A stretch of 64,000 nt of DNA, taken from positions 1,984,001 through 2,048,000 of the forward strand of contig MQVO02000002.1 of assembly GCA_001986395.2 (NCBI GenBank), written 5' to 3'. The translations under genes and the position numbers were made by a program. Below the pieces are notes generated by a model, which was not told where the DNA came from, searched no databases, and saw only the letters and a program-made list of their open reading frames with translations. Positions 1-11,974 of the stretch are shown piece after piece. The DNA comes from Irpex lacteus. Its lineage: Eukaryota; Basidiomycota; Agaricomycetes; Polyporales; Irpicaceae. Position 1 is the first letter of the stretch. Every line of letters starts with the position of its first letter.

Positions 1-2853
1 TACGGTCTCGGTGAACACACGGATCCCTTCCGTCTGCCTACCTTCAACACTACTCGCACCTTTTGGTCGCGCGATGCCTACAGCGTTCCGACTGGAGAGA
101 ACTTGTACGGTAACCACCCTGTTTACTTCGAGCACCGAACATCCGGCACGCACGGTGTCTTCTTTGCCAACTCGAATGGTCTGGATGTCAAAATCAACGA
201 CACAGATGGCACCTCGCTCGAATACAACGCTGTCGGTGGCATCTTCGATTTCTACTTCCTTGCAGGTAGCACCACGGATCCGGTTGAGCTGCCTCGTCAG
301 TACGCCGAGGTAGTCGGTACACCCGCTGAAGTTCCCTACTGGTCATTCGGCTTCCACCAATGTAGGTTCGGATACAAAGGTACGTGTAACACGTCTTCTT
401 TTTCATTTATAATTCAGCTAACACCGGAACTTTATCTTGACAGATTACCTCGATGTCGCCCAAGTCATCACCAATTACTCCGCGGCGAATATCCCGCTCG
501 AGACCATGTGGACTGACATTGGTGCGTCTCTACCCCCCACACTTCTCCAGATCACTTTTTTCTCGAGCTTGACAGGCCAATGTACATGTGCTGATGTTGA
601 CTTGTCGCATTACTAGATTACATGGACCGTCGAAGGATCTTCACTGTCGACCCAGATTACTTCCCTCTGGATCGTGTGCGTGAGATCGTGGACTATCTGC
701 ACGCACATGATCAGTACTACGGTTTGTACCCTCGATTCACCCATTCAACGAAGTTTCATGAGCTGACCCGGTACATATCTTTGTAGTTCTCATGACTGAT
801 CCTGCCGTCGCGTATCTCCCCGGTGAAGACTACGGTCCTTTCAATCGCGGTACGGAGTTGGACATTTGGCTGAAGAGTGGCGACGGAAAGAACTACAGTC
901 TCGGTGCTGTCTGGCCTGGTGCGTAAATGCCTACGCTTCGTTCGCCAAGTGTTGAAAGCTGATATGATATGACGTCATGCGCATGTGCAGGTGTTACCGT
1001 ATTCCCTGACTGGTTCAACCCGAAAACTCAGGAGTAGGTATTTGACCGTTACGCATTGCAAGATCTGGCAAATAACGGTTTCTTGCAGATACTGGAACAA
1101 CGAGTTCGAACTGTTCTACAACCCCAAAACTGGTGTCGACATCGATGGCGCATGGATTGACATGAACGACCCCGCCAGCGTGAGTACTCTGCACATATAT
1201 ACCTCCGAGGACTGATTTGTTACTGATAATCACACTTCAGTTCTGCGAGTACCCGTGTACAGATCCCTTCCAGCAAGCTATCGACCAACAGCTTCCTCCC
1301 AACCGCACCTCTCCGCCTCCTGACAAGAGCATCCCGCCATTCACTACGAACCAGACTCACACAAAGCGCACTGACCAGTCCGCGGCGATAGATCACTCTA
1401 GGGATAACCTGTTCGTCCCGCCATATGCTATCGAGAACCACGCGGGCGGAGGAAACCTGTCCGACCGTACTGCCTGGGTCGATTCGTTGCACTCTAATGG
1501 TTTCATCGAATACGATACCCGTACGTTCTATTTGTCCATTCGAGTCCTGTTCAGCTAACATCTCGCATTGTGTTCTGAAGACAATCTGTATGGCACGATG
1601 ATGTCCACTGCGACCCAAGAAGCCATGGAGCGCCGCCGACCAGGCAAACGGACCCTCGTCATCACCCGTTCGACTTTCGCCGGTGCTGGCGCCAAGGTCG
1701 GCAAGTGGCTCGGTGACAACCTGAGTGATTGGCCCCATTACAGGAACTCGATCGCTGGCATTCTCGGACATGCCAGTATCTACCATATTCCGATGGTTGG
1801 TGCTGATATCTGCGGGTTTGGTGAGTGATTTAGAGCTGCTGCAGGGAACGAGGTGAATGGGACACAGAAACTGATGAGATGCGTGCGGACTGTAGGTGAC
1901 AACACGACTGAGACGCTTTGTGCACGTTGGGCAACGTTGGGCGCGTTCTACCCCTTCATGCGTAACGTACGTCGACCATTGAAAATGTAAATTTTCCATG
2001 ACTCACATTGCATCCCAGCACAACCAAGATGTCGGTTCCCCTCAGGAATTCTACCGTTGGCCCTCCGTCGCCGATGCCGCTCGCAAGGTCTTGGACACTC
2101 GGTCAGTACTCGTATTTCTTCCTGCTCACCCATCTCGATCCTGAGGTTGATTACAGTTACCGTTTGACGGACTACATCTACACCGCCTTCCACCAAGCCA
2201 ACGTTGACGGCACCCCCGTCCTCAACCCGCTCTGGTACAAGTACCCACAGGACAACAACACCTTCCCCATCGACCTCCAATTCTTCTACGGCGACTCCAT
2301 CCTTGTCTCTCCCGTCACCGACGAGAACGCCACCACCGTCACCGCTTACTTCCCCAAGGACATCTTCTACGACTTCCTCACGCTCGAGCCGTTCGAGGGT
2401 CAAGGCCAGAACGAAACTCTCAATGTCGACTATACCGATATCCCCGTACATATCAAGGGCGGCGTCGTCCTGCCGCTCCGTCAGAAGGGCGCCATGACCA
2501 CCAAGCAACTGAGGAAGACGGACTTCGAGCTCGTCGTTGCCCCCGGTACAGACGGCAAGGCGTCCGGGCAGCTGTACGCCGACGACGGAGTATCGATCAA
2601 GCAGCATGCGACCACCCTCGTCAAGTTTGACTACCGCAATGGCACCCTCGTCACCAAGGGCAAGTTTGACTACCCTCTCGGTGTGAACCTTGCGAGGGTA
2701 CGTGTCTTGAACGTCCCGTCGGCGCCGGAGAGCGTGAAGGTGAACTCGAAGAAGATCGTGGGCAGCGCGGTCGCGTATAACGGGACAAACAAGGTGCTGG
2801 ACGTTACCTTCAACACGACCTTCAACAAGGGCTTTACGTTGCAGTTTTCGTAA
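1..2853 (+). CDS. GH31 alpha-glucosidase, 5'-truncated by window edge
   Basis: The first base is already in frame ([13 protein letters not shown]), so signal peptide and N-terminal part lie outside the window. About nine short introns separate the exons; for example 380-443 and 522-616 restore FGYKDYLDV and WTDIDYMD. GH31 landmarks appear in order: the nucleophile region [18 protein letters not shown] near 1140, a Pro/Thr-rich insert typical of fungal enzymes, the acid/base region WLGDNLSDW near 1710, then [10 protein letters not shown], the beta-sandwich and the C-terminal domain. The many N-x-S/T sites suit a secreted glycoprotein. The family hydrolyses terminal alpha-1,4 (sometimes alpha-1,6) glucosidic bonds of maltose and starch fragments. 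The motif is DMND where most relatives have DMNE; the nucleophilic Asp itself is kept. No frameshift was seen and the stop is TAA. Whether the enzyme prefers maltose or another alpha-glucoside cannot be told. Confidence 0.93.
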
Positions 2854-3037
2854 GACGAGCCTAACTAAGTAATAGTAAACCCGATGGTATAATGTGCAAA
2901 GTAATCTAAGACAAACAATTGAATGCTGCCAACTATTCCATGACTGCGCCTGTTAAATCCGAACGACACCATGCCGCAAGCGCGATAGAGTACGCTCACA
3001 GTATAGCTTAAGTAAGAATAAATCATGGAACCCAACA

Positions 3038-6000
3038 CTACTGCCTCTTCCCAAATTTCACCTGTTGCAGGATATGGTTTATGTTGCCATATAACGATTC
3101 GTGTTCCTGATCGTATGAATCGTCGGCATCTTCATCTTCGTCCTCGCTAGGTATACTGCCTTCGCGATCTTTCGCCATGCGCTCCTCGTCGTCGTTTTCT
3201 TGCTCATTCTCAACTCCCTCACCAACGACCTCGCCTATGTCCATACCTTCCCGTTCTTGCCCATCTTCCTCAACCTCGATGTCTCGTGACAGCATGTATA
3301 CAGTCTCCTCTTCCTCTTCCGCCTCTTCCTCCTTTTCTCCTGGTTCGCCTTCAGACAACTCATCCTCGATCTCCTCGTCGTCCTTCTCATTCGTCCTTCC
3401 CGTCCCCTGCTCCTCTGCATCAACCTCTTGTGTCAAGAAATCACCGGGCTGCTCATCGTCTTCGCTATCTTCTTCCTGCTCCATGCGTTGCTGGAGCAAT
3501 ATAGCCGCCTTCGAATCCTCCGGAGGCCAATACTCGCCCTCATCAATTCCAGCACGCCTCACCGAGCTCGCAAACATCCTCGACCCACTAACACCAACAG
3601 CGACACTTAGCTCCACACGCTCGGCATGCCGGTCCTCCAAGACAGCCCGTTCCCTCTCCTGCACCTTCTCCTCAATATCCAGCGCCTCATACGCCTCGCC
3701 CGCCTCCTTCTGCGCCTTCTCGCGCATCCGATTCAGCATTGCCTTCGTATCCGCAATTGTCCCGCACAGACCCCACACATTCTCGACAACCTCGAACGTG
3801 AACCCCGTGCTCGACGCGATCTCCTTCAGTATCCCCCGTATGCCGAACTCGAAGATGTGCTGGTAGTCCTCGGCCGTGATGAACCGGCCGTGGTACGAGA
3901 GGTTCGACACGAGAGGACCTACGCTTGAACGCCGGGTTCGGTACGCGGGCATCGAGTGACGCGCTTTCGCTTTGAGGCGCTGTACTCTTCGGTGTGCGGC
4001 GGCGGGTGTCGCGAGCGTGTGCCGTCGTTCCGCTGTATCGGTGATAGCAGGCTCAATTCTGCTTGGTCCTGCAACAGGTTGATCCTCGACGACCGTCACC
4101 TTGGCCCTCGGCCGTGGAGTCACGATCTCCTCGTCCGCGAATTTGGCCGACTTTTGAGGGGACGTTCGTGAAGTGGAATGGGAATAGGAATAGGAACGAG
4201 GTGGCTGTGTCTCTGTCCGAGCCTCATGGTGGGAGGGGGATAGCGTACGTCGTGTAAGATTCTTCACAGGAGAGGCAGTCGACCTGGATGCTGCATATCC
4301 CCTCGAAGGAGATCTGGTGGCATCCTTCTCCAGCACGTTCGAGCCCGCGGCATCATCCTGCCCTGTAACAGATGGCACAACCCCGACCTTTCCCTTCCCC
4401 GTACCGCGTTTAGGGGGCCAATCCTTAGCTGACTCAGCCTCAGCCTCAGAATCTGAACCCGTCGTGTCGTCCACCCCGCTCACTCTGCGAGCACCCTTAT
4501 ACGACCTGGTACCATGGGATCGCGCGAACGCGCTATTGAAAGCTCCCTCAATACGCTTAGGCGGATGATGAGCTGGTTGGCGTCGTCTGGAAACACTGCT
4601 CTGAGCCGCTGGTGCCGCCGCTTCGAACTCCTCTTCCCCGTCTTCCCGCTGCGAGGTGGGAGAGCCGTGAACACTGTCCGGGTGACGTGACAATGATGCG
4701 GCAGGCTTCTCTGACTCGTGAGACAACGGACTTGGATATTTTCGAGTGTGTAGTCGCGGTGAGTGAGCTGCGTCGCTGGTAGGCGGCGTCGGTTCCTGTG
4801 AGATTTTCGGAGCTGGAGCTCGGGTAGACGACCTCTTCAGGGTTTCAGGCGATGGGACGACGTAGGATTCTTGTGTAGCCGCTCCTGCTATGCCGTGTCT
4901 ATTAGGAGACTCCTGCGTAGGTCCGATATCCTTTTGGGGCTTGCTTTGGATAGCCTCCTCAATCGGTGGACTGATGGTGTAAAGTTTCAATATCGCTGTC
5001 GCGTATCCATAGGAAGGAAACTCACAATGGAGCATCCCAATCGTTAACGTCTGCTATCTGTTGTGGTTCGAGGCTCTCCTCGTGGAGAAGCCTCTCAGCA
5101 TCCGCTGCGTCGTGTTCCGAAGTTCCTGTCTGGGCTTCACTCACAGCGCGAATGATTTTCTTCTTCTGCCGTGGTACAGGGGTAGCAGCCTCCTCTCCCT
5201 CTCCTTCTCCCTCGTCCTCCGACACTTCCACTGCTCTCCGCTTCTCCAGCCGTCTGCGTTTACGACGTTCGCCGTCAGTCTCCTCGTCCTCTTCATCCTC
5301 TTCATCCACGACCGGCCGCTTCTTGCGTTTCTGTGGCGCAGGCTCAGCCTTCGGCTTGCCTTCGTGCTTCGCCTGTTGAGGCGGTTGCGCATCCTCAGAG
5401 CTAATCCTTGGAAGCTTATCCCAGAGTCCGTGTCGGACTTTCCCCACTCTCTGTATGCCATGCTTGTCTTGATAGTCTCGTATTTGAGCGTCGAATATCT
5501 CGGAGCGCTTCCTGTAACGTTCAAGCCAACTCAAGGCGGTGTGTCTGGTCCCCCAGGGCCATTTATCTGGCTACACGTTGGGTAAGCATGGTTCATTGTG
5601 AGCAACTTTGGCACGCACTAATGACACAAGGTGTCTGTACACGGCGTTGCCTTTCCGATGGGCACCATCAGGAGTCTCTATAGCGAGATATTTCACCAAA
5701 AGGAGGTCGTCAATCGTCGTGAAGGGCTCTCGTGCTTGCCCTGAGGGTGTCTGGGGGACGTTATAAGCACCACCAAACGAGCTTCTAGGGCCGAAGTCGG
5801 TGTCATCCGGGGCGGGAAGGTGCTTGGCCTGCCATTTCTTGATTCGTCTGTCGAACTCCTCTCTCTTGCGAAGATATCGCTCTCTCCAGCTTTGAGCGGA
5901 GTGGCTCTTTGCCCACGGCCAGACTCCTCTGGACTGTCAGAAAGAATTTAAATGAGAGGTTAGGGAGGGGAGGGGACCGCATATTCCGCACGCACGTTCT

Positions 6001-6171
6001 CCACTAGTGTTTGGTATATCTTCTGTCCTGAGCGACCCTTGTCTTCTGGGCAGTATTTTGCAATATACTGAACAAGAAAGGAGTCCTCTTTGTCCGTAAA
6101 TGGACGCCTCCCTCTATTGATACCCACTATCAGTGTCGTGTACCTCTTCCAGTGGGCACTACTCACGACAT
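3038..6171 (-). CDS. Protein with two Rap1-type Myb modules and acidic tail
   Basis: I start this at the ATG at 6171, where a short first exon joins to give MSGRRPFTDKEDSFLVQYI. Spliced length is roughly 975 residues. Module 1 (about residues 3-77) runs from RRPFTDKED to WPWAKSHSAQSWRERYLRK. Module 2 (about 108-175) runs from REPFTTIDDLLLVKYL to WPWGTRHTALSWLERYRKR. Both have the acidic first helix, the G-x-x-[IV]-Y turn and the H[ST]AxSWxERY recognition helix of the Rap1/TERF2IP Myb family. A basic KRKKRP/RRKRRR stretch may be a nuclear signal. The middle is S/P/T-rich and disordered. Near the end, FRITAEDY-like and VVENVWGLCGTIADTKAML segments look like a small helical domain and could correspond to a Rap1 C-terminal domain, followed by a strongly acidic tail. 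No BRCT domain was seen. A telomeric or chromatin role is inferred from the Myb type only. Confidence 0.75.
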
Positions 6172-7086
6172 GGTCTCGGATCACTGGGAGCTCTTGTTGT
6201 GTAGCTGTGGTTCTTCGGCTGCTCTATTTCCGTACTGAAAGATGATGGAAGTTGTGCACTATTCCTGTGCCAAGCTTGGCTTCAATGCGAAGGTCGTAAG
6301 ACAGAAGAGTGAGGAAGGGGAAGTTGGCGCTGTCGCAGGTCGCGTTGAAGACGAGCTACTGCCTCTTTGGGACGGACCAAACCATCGGCACGTGTCGGTC
6401 ATGTGATCGTGATGCAAACGTTATGAAACTTATGATGGCCGTGCTTGACAAGTTCAAGTTAAACTGCGTTGAAGTCGGGTGACATCAATATCCGTACGTA
6501 GCAAACAGCACAGTGGTAGGACTGTACATTGAGGAGCTCAGAAATTATGAGAATCAAAATCATTATGCGATGACAGAAGTTCTTGATATGTAACCGCAGT
6601 GCTTGGGCAACTGATCGTCAGTCGTGCGTGGAAAGAATGGACCTGGGGTTCAAAGTCGAGTCTTTCCTCGTATTACCTTACTCATCCAGCCATTCTAAGT
6701 CACAGCTCACTCCGCAATGGGCACAGTGGCACTGGCTTCAAGAATGGCACAGTGGCACTTACATACATACTACTGTCACTGGACGACAAATATGAAGCCA
6801 AAGTTGCAGCTCTTTGTATACAGATTGTATCGCATCTTCCTCAGACAGAATACGATTGATAGTCAAAATGCTCAACTGCGATTAGGGACTCGACACCTTC
6901 TGTCTACTAAATCGCGTGAACAGATGTCATCACAACTGCCTGATGAGTAGAATAATAACGCACTATTTTACTTGATCCCATATTGCCGTGGGACCATAAA
7001 GATGCTTCATCTGCTGGCCCACCGCTAGCCTCATCCCTGCCTGGAGCCTCCGTAGCCTCAGCCACTGGAGACCATCGGCAGCAGGA
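6172..7086. other. Intergenic, no gene seen
   Basis: This gap lies between the divergent Rap1-like gene and the PPxY membrane-protein gene. I see no coding exon or RNA gene. A 14-bp word, GGCACAGTGGCACT, occurs twice within about 40 bp near 6719-6760. Both flanking promoters presumably lie here. Confidence 0.5.
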
Positions 7087-8205
7087 ATGAGGATTCCCAT
7101 AGACGGCGACCGCGATACAAGGCAAGCAGGTGCGTGCATTCCATACTCCTACAGTTCCCATTCTAATCTCACTGGAAATCCAGAGGCTGTACATGAAGGG
7201 GAAGTACCTATCGTCGCCGCAAGACAGCCAGTGAAGAGCGAACTCGAAGGACTGGCGAAGAGCCGTGTATCCTCAAGACTCTCCATCTACAAATCAAGCG
7301 TCAGTTCGGCACCATGTGAGGACCACTACCAGTTCGCCTCGTAGCACACACGTTGATTTCAACATTCTCTAGTGCCCCATAGTACACACTCCCCTCCGTC
7401 CGTTTCGATCTTCGTTCACGGTGCCGGTGAAACCTCCGTCTTCGCATCCAACGACTCAAAGCCGTCCACTGGCTCTCAAATCAAAGCTGGGCCCATCGTG
7501 GGATCAGTCCTCATTGGCATTGCGTTCCTTGTATGCCTAAGAATCATGATAGTATGGCTCAGAGTTTGGAGGGGGCTAAAGAAGGAGAAGTCGCTTGCAA
7601 GATCAGGCGCCGGTCACTTGGAAAGCATGGGATGGGCCAGCAAAACGGACGGAGGCAGCGTGCTAGTTCCAGATAGAGAGATACAGCAGAGAGAAGCGAC
7701 GGCTGCCAGAAGAGGAGATGATCCCCGGGGCTCAAGGCCTGTCGCTTATGAACACCGTACACTCCCGTCCAACGCTTCTGTCAATCCGGAAATCCAAACG
7801 GCCGCCGCGCAGATTGTCGAAGAGGACCTCCTGGATGCGATAGAGGGTGAGGGCGGGAACGAGGGTAGCAGCCAGAACGAGGATGAAGTGGAAGTCGTAT
7901 GCGAGGCAGAAGGGCAGGAACAGGAGAGACAGGCGGAGGAGGGCAGGCGGGAGGCGGAGAGCAGACATGTATTGCAGTCTCAGGCCAGTGCTGGTGAAGA
8001 AGCGGCGAATACAGTACAAGAACCTCCCGAGCCAGTTCAGCCAGCCACTCCGGCCGTAGAGACACGAAGTATCTCCGATCGAAGTATGGCGACCGTACTT
8101 TCCGACCCACCGCCACCATATAGTGCCGATGATCCTTTCGACGTGGATAAACTTCGCCGTTCGCGAGTAACGCTTGCGAGAAGAAGTATTGTGGAGCCCA
8201 ATTAG
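7087..8205 (+). CDS. Single-pass membrane protein with C-terminal PPxY motif (copy 1)
   Basis: Not a family I can name. A 57-nt intron (7316-7372) joins SVSSAP to LPHSTHSPP in frame, giving 353 residues. The N-terminal ~150 residues are polar and Ser/Thr-rich. One transmembrane helix (GPIVGSVLIGIAFLVCLRIM) follows, then a basic stop-transfer patch (RVWRGLKKEK) and a long, very acidic Glu/Gln-rich cytosolic tail. The tail ends with DPPPPYSADDPFDVD, containing a canonical PPxY motif. PPxY motifs bind WW domains of Nedd4/Rsp5 ubiquitin ligases, so an adaptor or substrate role at a membrane is possible; that is inference. The next gene has the same plan and a matching C-terminus. No classical signal peptide is obvious, and the true start could lie in an unseen upstream exon. 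Confidence 0.7.
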
Positions 8206-8787
8206 CGTGATGTAACAGCAAACATCGCTGTACGCGTTATGCGCAGGTGTTTTGGTTTGATAAGGAGTGTGTACTCTGTTTGTGAATCAGAATCTATCAG
8301 TAAGGCATCATATGGTGTTGTGAATTGTGCACTTCATTGTTCGTCGCCTGGGACTACCCGATGGCATCTATCGAGAGAGATAATCAAGTGCAGCAGACCG
8401 TGCAGAGAAGTGTGGTCGCCGCAGTGTCAGAGTTGTCGATATTTTTTATTTGACAAGTGCGTAGTTTTGATGTATCTTGGAATGCTAGTATGCTGCAAAT
8501 TTCAAAGATCCGGAATTAGAGCAAAAGACGAAGCCCTTACCAACAAGAGCATCGCCTCACAGATTAGCCATGGTTCCCTCCTGTGAAAGCTAAAATAATC
8601 GGGAGTCCCTCTGTCAGTACATGAAGCCCGATGATCATAGAAAGCAGCAATTCTAGTTGTCATAAGAGCTCACAGTGGAGATAGTATCATCTCTTCACCT
8701 TCTAAAGGTCCAAGATATCTCCTCGCTACAGAGTCTGGGTCTTCCCACACAACGCCCTCCACACTATCGACAACATCACGAACAGGG
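8206..8787. other. Intergenic between PPxY paralogues
   Basis: No supported coding exon or RNA gene. It separates the two tandem PPxY membrane-protein genes and should hold the terminator of the first and the promoter of the second. Confidence 0.5.
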
Positions 8788-9507
8788 ATGGCTGGCACAC
8801 CCTATGCACTTCCGACTAAACGATGTGAGGAATCCCAGCGGACAAATGGAGCGTGGATAGCAGTAGCGTTTGCCGTGGGGATTTTCCTCGTCGGAACCGT
8901 TCTGTTCAAGTTCTTGCTCCTCAGACGTTCGGCAAAGCTCTTGAAATCTTGCATAAGATGGATAAAAGGACGTAGAGATCATCGGTCGTATCAGGAAATA
9001 GAAGGCGAAGAGTGGGAGGTGAGCCCTATCAGGAGAGCGGATGAGGGTGAGCGGCAAAACACTAGTTACGATGTGCCCGATTCTCCAGAACCTGGGAGAA
9101 GTGATGAGCGGCTCAGACGGCCAAACGGGACACGGTGTGAGACAGTCACGAATTGCACACTTGGAGAGGCAGAAGAGGCCGAGGACATGCAAGATCAGGT
9201 TGGGTTGGACCAGGAAGTGGGCGGGAAACATCAGGAGGTGGATGAGGAGGTCAGAGAGCATCACGAAGCCTTGGAAGAGCCTGTCTTTGGACAGAATGAG
9301 CAGGTAGAAACCGCCCAGCTGTCTGAGAGAAGCACGAGTAGAGTCTCTGGCTGCACCACCACGACGATCATGTCTAACCCACCTCCGTCCTACAAGTCCC
9401 ATGATCCCGATAACCCCTTTGACGATTCAACAGTTCCAGAGTACTATTCCATCCGGATCCATAGCGTTGATCCGGAGCGGACGTCACAAGATGCCGCTAG
9501 GTCGTAA
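8788..9507 (+). CDS. Single-pass membrane protein with C-terminal PPxY motif (copy 2)
   Basis: A single-exon reading frame of 239 residues starting MAGTPYALPTKRC. A short N-terminus precedes one transmembrane helix (WIAVAFAVGIFLVGTVLF), then a basic patch (KLLKSCIRWIKGRR), then an acidic Glu/Gln-rich tail. The end, MSNPPPSYKSHDPDNPFDD, aligns with the DPPPPYSADDPFDVD end of the gene upstream; both carry PPxY followed by an acidic D-P-F-D element. Same strand, adjacency, identical topology and matching ends make a tandem duplication likely, although the acidic tails have diverged widely. This copy lacks the long Ser-rich N-terminal part. Function unknown; WW-domain binding is the only concrete prediction. 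Confidence 0.7.
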   Translation: MAGTPYALPTKRCEESQRTNGAWIAVAFAVGIFLVGTVLFKFLLLRRSAKLLKSCIRWIKGRRDHRSYQEIEGEEWEVSPIRRADEGERQNTSYDVPDSPEPGRSDERLRRPNGTRCETVTNCTLGEAEEAEDMQDQVGLDQEVGGKHQEVDEEVREHHEALEEPVFGQNEQVETAQLSERSTSRVSGCTTTTIMSNPPPSYKSHDPDNPFDDSTVPEYYSIRIHSVDPERTSQDAARS

Positions 9508-9625
9508 CATACACACACCGTCGCATGGGTCGCATGTCATATCGCTTCGTCTCCTTTGTGCACTGCTTTATTGTAACAGCCAAAGCGGTCCTATAGCATC
9601 GATAAACATGTATTCAGCAAAAGTC

Positions 9626-11310
9626 TTAGATAATCCTGTTGGTACTCTCGTCTTTGCGAATGGACCTAGAAATGATCTTCGACACCTCCTTGAAGCGTTG
9701 TTCTACTTCTTCCAAGTACGCGTTGGTGTTCATGTCTTGCGAGTGGCCCGCCGGGATGTCAAGAGTAAACGAAGGTGCATAGAGAGGAAAGGCAGAGTGG
9801 TCCGGTATGTCGCCCGTCAAAGGTATCGGATTGCCAAGCTGCCATACGTGTATCAGTGAATGCATTGCTTACGGGTGATGAGATGGCCAGGAATCTTACC
9901 GCAGTTGAAGTCAGGTGCGCCCAGGCGCGAGCGGCGTTGGGATGGTTATATCCACCTATGTGTGAACATTGTTGAGCCAAGCAGTCACAACCAACACTCA
10001 AAAGATCCACCTCCGCCGAGAAGCAATGTTTTGCTCTGCCAGGTGTGGCATATCCTATGAACACACCACGATAAGCTCCCTACTGAAGAGCCTAAGGACC
10101 AGTTCCACACAGCGTACGGGTCGCCCGCTAGACCGTCTACCCCGCATTGTACTACAACGTAGTCCGGCTGGAATGCATCTTTTACCTCTTCAACAGACCC
10201 CCATACTTTTGCGAAGGTCGCGTCGGAGGTACCGCGAGCCAACGGGATAGAAAGCGTGAACGGGTCGAAGGAGTCTTGTGCTGGATCAGAAAGCGATGAA
10301 AGATCCGATATAGGGAAGAACCCAGGGGAGGCGTGGTGTATCGATAAAGTCAACACTTGTGGGTCGCCACTGGGCCCACCCGGCGAGACGAATGCCTGAG
10401 AAACTCCGTCGGAAAAGTGGAGGTCGAGATCGAGGTACATAACGCGTGCTTTACGAGGAGGTGCTCCCGGGATAGAAATGCGACCTCTCTTTAGCGTGAG
10501 TAAGGCTAGGACACAGTCTGCAATGTAGCAGAACCCTGAGGCTTTGGACTTTTGTGCGTGATGTCTGCAAATATGAGGCTCGCTCAGGATGACAGGAGAT
10601 CATCGCGGCCAAGACGTACCTTCCTCCGTCCCAGCAGATACTAATAACCGCGTCTCCTCGTAAGAGCAACTTTGTGGCTGTCAAGATTTCCCGGAGTCAG
10701 ACGAGGCGTGGACTAGTAGCAATGCCTGATGTACCTGTTAACGTCGCGCCCGCCACCAAGCGAATATATTGATGAAGACCTGCAAACGCGGGGCAGTCCT
10801 ATAGTCCAGTAATGATCAGAGAGGGAGTATATTGTCTGACGATACATGATGTCTCGCACGGACCTCTTGTATACCAAACTCCGCGTGAGCGTTACCAGGA
10901 ACGGCGTCGCCCTCGGACGAGAAGTTATGCGGATTTAGTACAAAGTCGATATATTGTCGGGAATGATACTGAGTCAACTCTTCGACCGTAGCAGGTAGAG
11001 GAGGAATCGGCTTGGCGCTCCTCTCATTCGTGGCATCTAGCAAACCATATTGTTTGACTAGCGTATGTACAAGGATTGACCGATTTTTGTTCGACGGTAG
11101 CAGTGATGATACCTATGTCAAAATCCTGGTAAGTGTCGGAAGTGCTGTACTCGTATGAGGTGGGTTAACCTTCGCCAAGTCATTCGAGACCACGTACGCG
11201 ACTCGACTTGACAGACGTATCGACGAGTGTGTTTCCTGTGGATCACTGTCATTGGTAGCAACTTTGTCGCCGGCCGTTAAAATCAGGATACTTGGTGATT
11301 CACAATCCAT
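9626..11310 (-). CDS. Class I histone deacetylase, Hos1/HDAC8-like
   Basis: Zn-dependent lysine deacetylase, expected in nucleus and cytosol. The start at 11310 gives MDCESPSILILTAGDK, followed by RVAYVVSNDLAKV, the usual N-terminal strand of HDAC8/Hos1 proteins. Several small introns follow. Catalytic elements: the tandem histidines in WDGGRHHAQKSKASGFCY (the HH codons are rebuilt across the intron ending near 10571), zinc ligands in VMYLDLDLHFSDGVSQAF, the third zinc ligand region VVQCGVDGLAGD, and the active-site tyrosine loop LGGGGYNHPNAARAW. Where most class I enzymes read DLDLHHGDG this one reads DLDLHFSDG; the liganding Asp and first His remain. The C-terminus is short and lacks the acidic tail of Rpd3-type enzymes, which favours Hos1/HDAC8. 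No frameshift was seen. Confidence 0.88.
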
Positions 11311-11974
11311 AGTAATAGAGGCAGAATATTTTCCTTAAGACGGCGACACTAGCTTTGGGTTCTACATGCGCAAAATGAGCTTCAGTTGCAGGACAACTGA
11401 GTGTTGCAACTGGCGACCTTACCCGTGTACTTACATCGCGTATTAAATTTATTTGAATTGCAGTATTTCATAGAGAGATACGCTCTATAATTCCTTAGCT
11501 TTCTGGCTGCTTAACGGGTAAATTGCCATACGCAAGGATGTTCGTCATGATAGCACCTACCGACATGCATATGGTGGTTCGCGACAGAGTAGTACTCGGG
11601 TTATAAGCGCCGAAAACGATGCGTAGATCTCCATATTCGAGAAAGTTATCATGACGCGTCCGAGACAAGAAAGTAATTAATAACACGATGAATGTACATC
11701 CGTAAAACATTTCACAGATCAATACCAGTCTAAAAGATAAGAAGAAGGGATACACGAAGTTGTATCCGCGGTGTCGCGGCCAAAGAACCCAGCCACTGGT
11801 ATGGCGTAGGTAGTCTCCCGTAGGCAGAGTAGACTAGACATCCAGTTTATAACGTCGACGTCTACATCTATAACACTCCATGGATTGTTAAGTGATGTAA
11901 TTCATGCGCTGAGCACTTCTCGAATCTCGACCAGAGGGTTGGTAATAGACGTACGCCCACGCCAAAACCTTTGT
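11311..11974. other. Intergenic, no gene seen
   Basis: Lies between the deacetylase start and the 3' end of the first MYND gene. It is AT-rich. A hydrophobic minus-strand frame is present but has no ATG start and no recognisable domain. Confidence 0.45.

Noticed and set aside
1220..1999. 259-codon minus-strand frame
   Set aside because: It overlaps the GH31 exons and introns, which have clear family motifs on the plus strand; the minus-strand peptide has no domain character.
3177..3866. Long Ser-rich plus-strand frame
   Set aside because: It is the antisense of the Glu-rich tail of the Rap1-like protein, where GAG/GAA codons read as Ser on the other strand.
11495..11755. Hydrophobic minus-strand frame resembling a small membrane protein
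   Set aside because: It opens with GTG rather than ATG, has no splice support and no recognisable motif; AT-rich spacer DNA readily gives such frames.
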